NCBI GenBank assembly: GCA_049520395.1
Contig: JBEKPV010000012.1
Coordinates: forward strand, 1-37,680
DNA length: 37,680 bases
Direction: 5' to 3'
DNA from: UBA1161 sp049520395
GTDB taxonomy: Bacteria > Planctomycetota > Phycisphaerae > Tepidisphaerales > Tepidisphaeraceae
How positions within the stretch are numbered: the first letter of the stretch is position 1; each line of letters starts with the position of its first letter. The position numbers were made by a program, and so were the translations under genes. This document shows, in pieces, positions 17,274-24,561 of this stretch. Below the pieces are notes generated by a model. That model was not told where the DNA came from. It did no database searches and saw only the letters and a list, made by a program, of their open reading frames with translations.

Positions 17274-18358
17274 GCCTTCGCGTCGCCATGGCGGTTCGCG
17301 CCGATTGGCAAACCCGACGCGGTGGGGACACCGTGCAAATGGAGCAGACCGCGGCTCATCTTGAAAAATCAGGGGTGGCGGTGATTTTTCGGACCGATCC
17401 GTCGGCGAGTTTGTCGGACGTGGATCTGGTGCATTTGACGCACCTGTCGCGCGTGCACGTATCGTGGCCGCATTTTCGGGCGGCACAAGCCGCGGGCAAG
17501 CCGGTCGTGATGTCCACGATTTATTTTCGAACCGGCGGGCCGCCGAGCGGATTGATTGAGAACGCCAAACTCTACGCACGATGGTTGTCCCCGCGCGGAA
17601 GTGCGACGCGCGGCGATCTATTCCGCAGCGTGTTGCGCGGATATGACCGGGCTCGCCGCGAGATGGCGACAGGCTGCCTGCTGCTTCCCAATTCGCGGGC
17701 GGAATTGCGATTACTTGAAGCCGAATTCGGATCGAATATCCGGGCGCGGGTTATTCCCAACGCGGTTGATGCGGCGGGTTGCCGTCAGCTTGCGGGTCGC
17801 GACGATATCCCGCGCAAACGGCAGATCCTCTGCGTCGGGCATTTCGATCCGCGCAAGAATCAGCATGCGCTCGCGCAGGCGATGCACGACACGGATGTGC
17901 CGGTTGTCTTCATCGGGCAGGAGCGGGGTTTTTTGGGCGGGGAGTTGCGAGCCACCCGCCGATGGGCCAGGCCGGCGATGCAATTTCTTGGCTCTCTTCC
18001 GCACGCGCAGGTTTTGCAACACATGCGCCAGTCCGCAGTTGTGGCCTGTCCCAGTTTTTATGAAACGCCGGGTCTGGCGAGCCTGGAGGCGGGGGCAATG
18101 GGGTGTAATCTTGCCCTGGCGCGATGCGAACCCGTGGAGGAATACTTCAAAGATCAGGTCCACTATTTCGACGCACTGGATATTGCCGATATTCGACGTG
18201 GCGTTTTGGCGGCTTTGGAAGGCAAAGCAAACGCGAATCTGGCGGAACGTATTTTCCGCGAATTTGACTGGTCGGCGGCCGCTCGACAGACCAACGAGGC
18301 CTATGAAGCGGCGATGGATCGAAACTCGCAGGATCAATGGAATTCCCGCGGGATATGA
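17270..18358 (+). CDS. Glycosyltransferase, GT4 family
   Basis: From the GTG at 17270 the protein has 362 residues and begins (V)SLRVAMAVRADWQTRRGG, a normal GT4 N-terminal strand and glycine-rich loop. Later motifs are LLLPNSRAELRLL, VIPNAVDAAGC, ILCVGHFDPRKNQHAL and the donor-site FYETPGLASLEAGAMGC, with the Glu pair spaced as in GT4. The open frame extends upstream to 17213, but that part overlaps the previous gene and is shadow; the GTG overlapping the TGA of the previous gene (GTGA) is the natural coupled start. It is the last gene of the operon; the first surface-protein gene begins 89 bp further on, after its own strong ribosome binding site. Confidence 0.88.
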   Translation: MSLRVAMAVRADWQTRRGGDTVQMEQTAAHLEKSGVAVIFRTDPSASLSDVDLVHLTHLSRVHVSWPHFRAAQAAGKPVVMSTIYFRTGGPPSGLIENAKLYARWLSPRGSATRGDLFRSVLRGYDRARREMATGCLLLPNSRAELRLLEAEFGSNIRARVIPNAVDAAGCRQLAGRDDIPRKRQILCVGHFDPRKNQHALAQAMHDTDVPVVFIGQERGFLGGELRATRRWARPAMQFLGSLPHAQVLQHMRQSAVVACPSFYETPGLASLEAGAMGCNLALARCEPVEEYFKDQVHYFDALDIADIRRGVLAALEGKANANLAERIFREFDWSAAARQTNEAYEAAMDRNSQDQWNSRGI

Positions 18359-18447
18359 GGTAAATCTCCAATTGGCGGCAGTTAACATCGCTGGATCGGG
18401 TCCGCGGAAATACCAAACTCGCGGCAGCGAATAGACTTGGAGAGGAA

Positions 18448-20622
18448 ATGACTTTCAGAAAAACCCGCAGGTCCGGCAAAATTGCGCGGTTTTGCGGAGG
18501 CAAGGTTATTTCAAAACCACGGATGGCCTCCCCAGCCCCGTTTGGCGTCGAAACGCTGGAACGCCGCCTTCTGCTTAGCAGCGTGCTCACTTCTTTGGCC
18601 TCCTTCAGCGGCGCCGACGGCCAAGACCCCACGTCTGGGGTGATTGTCTCAAACGGAATTATTTACGGAACAACGAGCCAAGGCGGAGCCAACGGCGACG
18701 GCGAAGTCTATTCGGTTCCTGTCGCCGGCGGCACGCCTACCGTGCTGGCGTCCTTTGACGGCGCCGACGGCGAGGACCCCGAGGGCGTCATCGTCTCCGG
18801 AAGCACTCTATATGGGGCAACAAACCAAGGCGGGGCCAACGGGGATGGTGAAATCTACTCGTTGCCGATTGGGGGCGGCACGCCGACAATTCTGGCGTCG
18901 TTCGGCGGCTCTGCCGGGAGCTATCCCACCGGCGGCGTCATTGAGCAAGGCGGCGCCCTGTTCGGCACGACCTCGTCCGGCGGCGCCAATGACGACGGCG
19001 AAGTTTATGAATTGCCATCTCTGGCGCCCGGCGGGACGCCCGAAATTGTGGCGTCGTTCAGCAGTATGACTCCGGTTTACCCTGAAGGGGGATTAATCTG
19101 GAGCAACGGTTATCTCTACGGCACAACGGCAGGCGGCGGCGATAACGACAACGGCGCTGTCTACTCCGTTTCAATCGGGAGTGGCGCGCCTGCGTTAACT
19201 ATCCTTGGATCGTTCAATTTCGATGGGAGCAACGGGGAAGACCCTGAGGCCGGGCTGGTCTTGTCGGGCAGTACCCTCTATGGAACAACCGAGAATGGCG
19301 GAGCCAACGATGACGGCGTGATTTTTTCGGAGCCGATTTCCGGCGGGACGCCGACGGTCGTGGCCTCTCTTAGCAGCAGCACTGGAGATGTGCCCCTGGG
19401 CGGGCTGATTTTGGTCAACGGAGATACCCTGTACGGCACGGCCTCCCAGGGGGGAGACCTCAGTCTGAATAATGGCACCGGGGACGGGACGATCTTCTCA
19501 CTGCCTCTCTCGGGCGGGACGCCGAACGTGGAGGCGACGTTTGAAGGTTCTAACGGGGAAGCGCCGGCATCGCCGCTTGCGACCGATGACACGGGCACTC
19601 TCTACGGCACCACAAGCGCCGGCGGAACTGACGGCGACGGCACGGTGTTTAATGTCGTCAGCCTGGCGACGACGGGTGGTCCGCCGCTGGCGCTGACCAC
19701 GCCGGCGACTTCCTTGAGCGTCGATGTGGGACAAAACTACACGATCGATTGGACCGGCGGAAACTCGAGCGACACCGTGCAACTCTGGGCCGAGGGGGGC
19801 CCGAGTAACTCCTGGACCGAACTCACCAGCGGTGTTCCGGAAACCAATGGCTCTTACACCTGGGATACCACCGGTGTCGATCACGGCTGGTATTACTTCC
19901 AAGCCTGGGACATTCCCGCCAGTGGAACTCCCTACGCGGTGCAAAGCCCCAACTACCTGCATATCGTCGCTTCCGGCGCTTCGGCGCCGAACGTCTCACT
20001 GAGCAATCCCGCGCTGTCCGGCGGTTCGGTCGCCCAAGGGACGAATTACACTTTGGATTTTTCCGCCGGCGACGGCAGCGGCGATGCCAATCCGGTTTAC
20101 GTTCAGCTGTGGGTCTATAGCGGAGACACCGGACAGTGGAGCGTGCTGCCTAATGCGAATTATCTTCCGGCGTCGCAAACCTCGTATGTCTGGGATACTA
20201 CGGATGTGGCTCCGGGTTGGTATAGCTTTGCCGCGCATGCGACGAATGGGGATGAATGGTCGTACGCATCGAGCCCCGGCTGGGTGGACGTTACGGTGGC
20301 GGCCCCAACCATTGCATTCACGACGCCGACCAGCGGGCAAAGCGCCGCGGCGGGCGGCACATTTAATCTTAACTGGAACATAACGGGAATTTCCCAAACC
20401 GACCTAACTAATTCCACCATGCAGATTTGGGCGCAGCATGTGGTGGATGGATCGCCGGTCTGGACAGAGGTCACAGCCGGCGCAGACGCTTCAAGCGGTA
20501 CATACGCCTGGACGGTTCCGACCACGCCGGGTGCAGGAACGTATTACGCCTTCACAATTTGGCTGAATGTTGGTAATGATTGGTGGGCGCAGTCGAGTCC
20601 CAATTGGCTTCAAGTGACCTGA
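18448..20622 (+). CDS. LEPR-XLL surface protein 1: GloVer repeats plus C-terminal cassette
   Basis: The 724-residue protein has a basic N-terminus and the LEPR-XLL motif ETLERRLLLSS near residues 34-44. Seven GloVer-type repeats follow, each with a core like LYGTTSQGGANGDGEVY and a link like GGTPTVLASF; these tandem repeats occur in large secreted proteins of several phyla and may form a beta-propeller, but have no assigned function. Residues 414-724 are the shared C-terminal cassette. There is no conventional hydrophobic signal peptide and no C-terminal membrane anchor. The ATG at 18448 is preceded by GGAGAGG (18439-18445). It lies directly after the glycosyltransferase operon on the same strand, and probably codes for an exported, surface-associated protein. 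Confidence 0.85.
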   Translation: MTFRKTRRSGKIARFCGGKVISKPRMASPAPFGVETLERRLLLSSVLTSLASFSGADGQDPTSGVIVSNGIIYGTTSQGGANGDGEVYSVPVAGGTPTVLASFDGADGEDPEGVIVSGSTLYGATNQGGANGDGEIYSLPIGGGTPTILASFGGSAGSYPTGGVIEQGGALFGTTSSGGANDDGEVYELPSLAPGGTPEIVASFSSMTPVYPEGGLIWSNGYLYGTTAGGGDNDNGAVYSVSIGSGAPALTILGSFNFDGSNGEDPEAGLVLSGSTLYGTTENGGANDDGVIFSEPISGGTPTVVASLSSSTGDVPLGGLILVNGDTLYGTASQGGDLSLNNGTGDGTIFSLPLSGGTPNVEATFEGSNGEAPASPLATDDTGTLYGTTSAGGTDGDGTVFNVVSLATTGGPPLALTTPATSLSVDVGQNYTIDWTGGNSSDTVQLWAEGGPSNSWTELTSGVPETNGSYTWDTTGVDHGWYYFQAWDIPASGTPYAVQSPNYLHIVASGASAPNVSLSNPALSGGSVAQGTNYTLDFSAGDGSGDANPVYVQLWVYSGDTGQWSVLPNANYLPASQTSYVWDTTDVAPGWYSFAAHATNGDEWSYASSPGWVDVTVAAPTIAFTTPTSGQSAAAGGTFNLNWNITGISQTDLTNSTMQIWAQHVVDGSPVWTEVTAGADASSGTYAWTVPTTPGAGTYYAFTIWLNVGNDWWAQSSPNWLQVT
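19687..20622 (+). repeat. C-terminal cassette copy 1 (936 bp)
   Basis: Codes for 311 residues plus stop. Module A covers cassette residues 1-95 or so, module B about 101-204, module C about 206-311. This copy is the most divergent in module C (QHVVDGSPVWTEV, NVGNDWWAQSSPNWLQVT). Confidence 0.9.
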
Positions 20623-20663
20623 CCTGAAGCATGGGAGACTCGCCCGGAGGAACTTCAAAGGGC

Positions 20664-20690
20664 CGGTCCAAATTGGTTGCAGGTGGCCCG
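20664..20690 (+). pseudogene. Vestigial cassette 3' end in the intergenic gap
   Basis: The gap after surface gene 1 contains ccaaattggttgcaggt, which in one frame reads PNWLQV, the last residues of the cassette. The 13-base core attggttgcaggt is identical to the end of cassette copy 3 (near 24527). It is not in frame with any gene start and looks like the leftover end of a deleted or recombined cassette copy. Confidence 0.5.
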
Positions 20691-20726
20691 ATCACGGATA
20701 TAGCGGAATAAGGGAGAATTATTTTT

Positions 20727-22610
20727 ATGAGAGTGCCGCCGAATCGCCGCGCCCGTTCTGCCGGGAGATTTTGCCTGGAACAACTCGAATCTCGATGTTT
20801 GCTGTCGGCGACGCTTTTGTCAGCGGTGCCGACGCAATCGGTTGCGCCGTCGGGGACGGCGACCGTTAATCTGAGCACGTATTTTGACGACCCGACCATC
20901 CCGGCGGGGGATTCGGTCGTGAACATGGTGACGAATCTGCCGGCGCCGTACAACAGCATACCGCTCGAATTGACCAACGCCGCCACGCCGGACACGGTGG
21001 CGAATTTCCTGCACTACATCACCAGCGGCGAATTCGCCAACACGATCTTCCACCGCTCGGTCCCCGGCTTCATCATTCAAGGCGGCGGATACTCCAACAC
21101 CGGCGCGATGGTTTCTTCCTTCGGCGCCATCAACGGCGAGTCTTCCACCGCGACGCTGACCAATACCACCGGCACGATCGCCATGGCGCTGAGCACGGGC
21201 CCGGACTCGGCGACCAGCGAGTGGTTCTTCAACCTCGACAACAACAACGGCACCACCAGTAATCCGAATCTGGACAACTCCTCCGACGGCGGACCCTTCA
21301 CCGCCTTCGGCATCGTCATCTACAACGGGCTGAGCACGATCGACGATATCGCCGATCTCCCCACCGTGAACGACGAGGCGAACGGAGCCTGGTCCAACCT
21401 CCCCGTGCAAAACTATAGCGGCGAAAACGGCGCAACGGTCGCGTCGGTTCCCACATCGGATTATGTCACGATCAATCCGGTGATCGTTCCGGGCGGTATC
21501 ACCTATGGCGCCGTCAGCGCGAACACGAGCCTTGTCACGACCAGCATCGTCAACGGAGTTTTGACATTGACGCCCGTGGCGGGAGTCACGTCGGGTTCCA
21601 CGACGGTGACCGTCACCGCCACCGATCTGGGTGGGGGAACCGCGCAGTCGACGTTCACCGTTAATTTGACCCCGCTTGCGTTGACCACCCCCGCCACGGC
21701 GGTCAGCGTCAATTCAGGGACGAACTATACGATCGACTGGACCGGCGGCAACTCCACGGACACCGTGCAGCTCTGGGCCGAGGGAGGACCCAACAACGCG
21801 TGGACCGAACTCAGCACGGGAGTCCCCGAAACCGACGGCTCGTTCACGTGGAACACCACGGGGGTTGATCACGGCTGGTACTACTTCCAGGCCTGGGATA
21901 TCCCGGCAGGCGGAACCGCCTACGCCGTGCAAAGCCCGAATTATTTGCACATCGAAGATACCGGTGCGGCCGCGCCGAACATTTCGCTGTCCAATCCCGT
22001 TCTCGCGGGCGAGGCGGTTGCGCAAGGCGGCAGTTACACGATCAATTTCACCGCCACCGACGGGACCGGCGACACCAATCCGATCTTCGTGCAGTTGTGG
22101 GTTTATTCCGGCAACACCGGACAATGGACGGAACTGCCCAGCGCCAATTATCTTCCGGCGTCGCAGGGTTCTTATGTCTGGAATACGACGGGAGTGGCTC
22201 CCGGTTGGTATAGTTTCGCGGCGCACGCCACGGATGGGGATCAGTGGTCGTACGCGGCGAGCCCCGGTTGGTTGAACGTCACGGTAACTGAGCCGACGAT
22301 CGCGTTCACGACTCCGACCAGCGGCCAATCCGCCGTCGCGGGGGGCACGTTTAATCTCAATTGGAACATCACCGGACTATCCACATCCGACGCGGCCACC
22401 TCGACCGTACAGATATGGGCGCAGTATCTGAATAATGGAACGCCTGTTTGGACGGAGATCGCCGCCAGCGTGAACGCCTCGACGGGAACGTACACGTGGA
22501 CGGTTCCGACAACGCCGGGCGCGGGAACCTTTTATGCGTTCAGCCTGTGGTTGAATGACGGCGACGAGTGGTGGGCGCAAGCCAGCGCGAATTGGCTGCA
22601 AGTGACTTAA
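20727..22610 (+). CDS. LEPR-XLL surface protein 2: cyclophilin-type peptidyl-prolyl isomerase plus C-terminal cassette
   Basis: The 627-residue protein starts with a basic segment and LEQLESRCLLSA. A cyclophilin domain covers about residues 65-250. The signature FHRSVPGFIIQGGG (108-121) carries the Arg and Gln equivalent to human CypA R55 and Q63, and SEWFFNL (164-170) corresponds to the SQFF hydrophobic pocket. The active site therefore looks intact, and the enzyme should catalyse cis-trans isomerisation of X-Pro bonds. A small beta domain follows (NGVLTLTPVAGVTSGS, VTVTATDLGGG), then the 311-residue cassette (317-627). Bacterial cyclophilins are usually cytosolic or periplasmic folding helpers; attachment to a LEPR-XLL surface architecture is unusual. 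The ATG at 20727 follows AAGGGAGA. Confidence 0.9.
   Translation: MRVPPNRRARSAGRFCLEQLESRCLLSATLLSAVPTQSVAPSGTATVNLSTYFDDPTIPAGDSVVNMVTNLPAPYNSIPLELTNAATPDTVANFLHYITSGEFANTIFHRSVPGFIIQGGGYSNTGAMVSSFGAINGESSTATLTNTTGTIAMALSTGPDSATSEWFFNLDNNNGTTSNPNLDNSSDGGPFTAFGIVIYNGLSTIDDIADLPTVNDEANGAWSNLPVQNYSGENGATVASVPTSDYVTINPVIVPGGITYGAVSANTSLVTTSIVNGVLTLTPVAGVTSGSTTVTVTATDLGGGTAQSTFTVNLTPLALTTPATAVSVNSGTNYTIDWTGGNSTDTVQLWAEGGPNNAWTELSTGVPETDGSFTWNTTGVDHGWYYFQAWDIPAGGTAYAVQSPNYLHIEDTGAAAPNISLSNPVLAGEAVAQGGSYTINFTATDGTGDTNPIFVQLWVYSGNTGQWTELPSANYLPASQGSYVWNTTGVAPGWYSFAAHATDGDQWSYAASPGWLNVTVTEPTIAFTTPTSGQSAVAGGTFNLNWNITGLSTSDAATSTVQIWAQYLNNGTPVWTEIAASVNASTGTYTWTVPTTPGAGTFYAFSLWLNDGDEWWAQASANWLQVT
21675..22610 (+). 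repeat. C-terminal cassette copy 2 (936 bp)
   Basis: Encodes cassette residues 1-311 and stop with no net length change. Module A reads DTVQLWAEGGPNNAW and GWYYFQAWDIP; the copy ends NWLQVT. Synonymous codons differ from copy 1 even inside identical peptides: GWYYFQ is ggctggtactacttccag here and ggctggtattacttccaa in copy 1. Confidence 0.9.
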
Positions 22611-22710
22611 GTTGGGCGGGATGTGCCTGCGATTCCGGCATGCGTCCAGCCACCTATGTGTTGCCGCACCTCTGGTTGTGCTGGGGTGCGGTAAAACCAT
22701 CAGATTCTAG

Positions 22711-22740
22711 TTGACATGGGTGGACGGAACGCGGTAGCTT
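22711..22740 (+). promoter_or_regulatory. Possible promoter upstream of surface gene 3
   Basis: A perfect TTGACA (22711-22716) is followed after 18 bases by TAGCTT (22735-22740), a weak -10 match, in the 174-bp gap before the gene. Only the -35 box is convincing. Confidence 0.25.
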
Positions 22741-22770
22741 TTTCTTTCTTTATTTCAATGCGTTAACAGC

Positions 22771-22775
22771 AGGAG
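22771..22775 (+). promoter_or_regulatory. Ribosome binding site deciding the start of surface gene 3
   Basis: AGGAG touches the first ATG (22776) but is 9 bases from the second in-frame ATG (22785), so the second is the likelier start. Confidence 0.6.
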
Positions 22776-22784
22776 ATGATCGCC

Positions 22785-24545
22785 ATGGGGAGGACTACGC
22801 TCGGTGGTTTAAGCAAAACGGTTTTCAGTTGGGTGGGCAACGCACTGCCCGCAAGGCGGGCCGGGCGGGAGCAGCCGGCATCGCGCGGGGCTGCGTGTGA
22901 GGAACTGGAAAGCCGCGTACTGCTTTCGTCCTACGACACGGCCACGTATTTCCCTGTCGCCACGGGCCAGACCTGGAATTATTCGGGAACGTACGAGCTG
23001 AACGGAACTACGTTCAATGCTACCGCGAACACCACGAGTAGCGCCGCGACGGTGGATTCCACGTCGGTGACGAAATTCGATTGGGCCATAACGCCCTCCG
23101 GCGCAACAGAATTCACCGACAACCGATACTTCACGGTGACGTCCAGCGGTTTGGAACTCTACGAAGTTGAAAATACCGAGGCGGCGATCGTTTATACCCA
23201 ACCGATCAAGCTGCTGAACGCGACGGCGACCGACGGCGATGATCTCACCTGGACCAATGCGCCCATATCCGTAACCGTCGATTACGAAGGCACAAGTCTC
23301 ACCGGAAACGGAACCGCGACCGGCTCCTCGACGGTCGTTGGCACGCAAACCGTCACGCTGCCAAACGGCTCGACGATTTCCGCATTCGAGTTCTCCATCA
23401 ATGAGACCGACTCGTACTCGGTTGTCTACGATGGCGTAGCAGTCACGGTCACGCTTGGAGTTGTCGACAATACGTGGCTTGCCAACAATGTCGGAGTCGT
23501 CAAATCGTCCGAAACGGACACGGTGAAAGAGGATGTGGGGGGAACCATCACGAATGACACCGTCGTCGAGTCGTTGACCGACTCGGATAATCTCTCCAGC
23601 GGAACGCCGCTGGCGCTGACCACACCCGCCACGGCAACGAGCGTTTTCGAGGGGGACAGCTACACGATCGACTGGACCGGGGGAAACCCGACCGATACGG
23701 TGCAAGTTTGGGCCGAAGGCGGGCCGAATAATGCCTGGACGGAACTGACCACTGGAGTGCCGCAGACTGCCGGTTCGTACACGTGGAACACCACCGGCGT
23801 CGCGCATGGCTGGTATTACTTCCAAGCCTGGGACCTCCCCACCAGCGGAAGCTCGTACGCGGTGCAAAGCCCCAACTATTTGCACATCGAGGCCGTGGGC
23901 GCCTCCCCGCCCGTTATCTCGCTGACCAATCCAGCGCTGGCCGGCGATGCGGTCGCTCAAGGCACTACCTACAACATCAATTTCACCGCGACCGACGGCA
24001 CCGGGGATACCAATCCAATCTTCGTTCAACTTTGGATGTACAGCGGAAACACCGGACAATGGACCGAACTTCCCGGCGCTAATTATCTGCCGGCGTCGCA
24101 AGGTTCTTACGCGCTGAGCACCACGAGCATGACTCCCGGCTGGTATAGCTTCGCGGCTCATGCCACGGACGGCGATGAATGGTCGTACGCCTCCAGCCCG
24201 GGTTGGCTGAACGTCACCGTTCCCACGCCGACGATTGCGTTCACGACGCCGACCAGCGGCCAATCGGTCGCCGCCGGGGGCACCTTCAATCTCAACTGGA
24301 ACATCACCGGACTCTCCACCAACGATGCATCGAGCGCGACCGTGCAAATCTGGGCGCAACACCTGGTCAACGGCTCGCCCGTCTGGTCGGAGATTGCCGC
24401 CAGCGTCAGCGCCTCGGCCGGAACGTACGCCTGGAGCGTACCGACGACGCCGGGCGCGGGCACCTATTACGCCTTCAGCATCTGGGTGAACGACGGCGAC
24501 GTGTGGTGGGCGCAGGCAAGCCCGAATTGGTTGCAGGTCACCTGA
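22785..24545 (+). CDS. LEPR-XLL surface protein 3: unknown beta-rich domain plus C-terminal cassette
   Basis: The protein has 586 residues from the ATG at 22785; an ATG three codons earlier is possible but badly spaced from the ribosome binding site. A basic N-terminus leads to EELESRVLLSSYD. The passenger, roughly residues 50-270, opens with TYFPVATGQTWNYSGTYEL; a Y/FPxxxGxxWxY opening is common in secreted beta-barrel-like proteins of unknown function. It is rich in Thr, Ser, Val and Asn, without cysteines or recognisable catalytic motifs. The last 311 residues are the shared cassette. The next surface gene starts only 16 bp after its stop, so the two are probably co-transcribed. I do not recognise the passenger family. 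Confidence 0.8.
   Translation: MGRTTLGGLSKTVFSWVGNALPARRAGREQPASRGAACEELESRVLLSSYDTATYFPVATGQTWNYSGTYELNGTTFNATANTTSSAATVDSTSVTKFDWAITPSGATEFTDNRYFTVTSSGLELYEVENTEAAIVYTQPIKLLNATATDGDDLTWTNAPISVTVDYEGTSLTGNGTATGSSTVVGTQTVTLPNGSTISAFEFSINETDSYSVVYDGVAVTVTLGVVDNTWLANNVGVVKSSETDTVKEDVGGTITNDTVVESLTDSDNLSSGTPLALTTPATATSVFEGDSYTIDWTGGNPTDTVQVWAEGGPNNAWTELTTGVPQTAGSYTWNTTGVAHGWYYFQAWDLPTSGSSYAVQSPNYLHIEAVGASPPVISLTNPALAGDAVAQGTTYNINFTATDGTGDTNPIFVQLWMYSGNTGQWTELPGANYLPASQGSYALSTTSMTPGWYSFAAHATDGDEWSYASSPGWLNVTVPTPTIAFTTPTSGQSVAAGGTFNLNWNITGLSTNDASSATVQIWAQHLVNGSPVWSEIAASVSASAGTYAWSVPTTPGAGTYYAFSIWVNDGDVWWAQASPNWLQVT
23610..24545 (+). repeat. C-terminal cassette copy 3 (936 bp)
   Basis: This is the full 311 codons plus stop. 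In module B the usual SYVWNTT is SYALSTT, so one of the conserved tryptophans is lost. Module C ends DVWWAQASPNWLQVT. Confidence 0.9.
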
Positions 24546-24561
24546 CCAGGGTTTGCCAATC

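Noticed and set aside
21675..22610. CRISPR-like or short tandem DNA repeat
   Set aside because: Repetition is at protein-module level with codon divergence; there are no identical short repeats separated by unique spacers.
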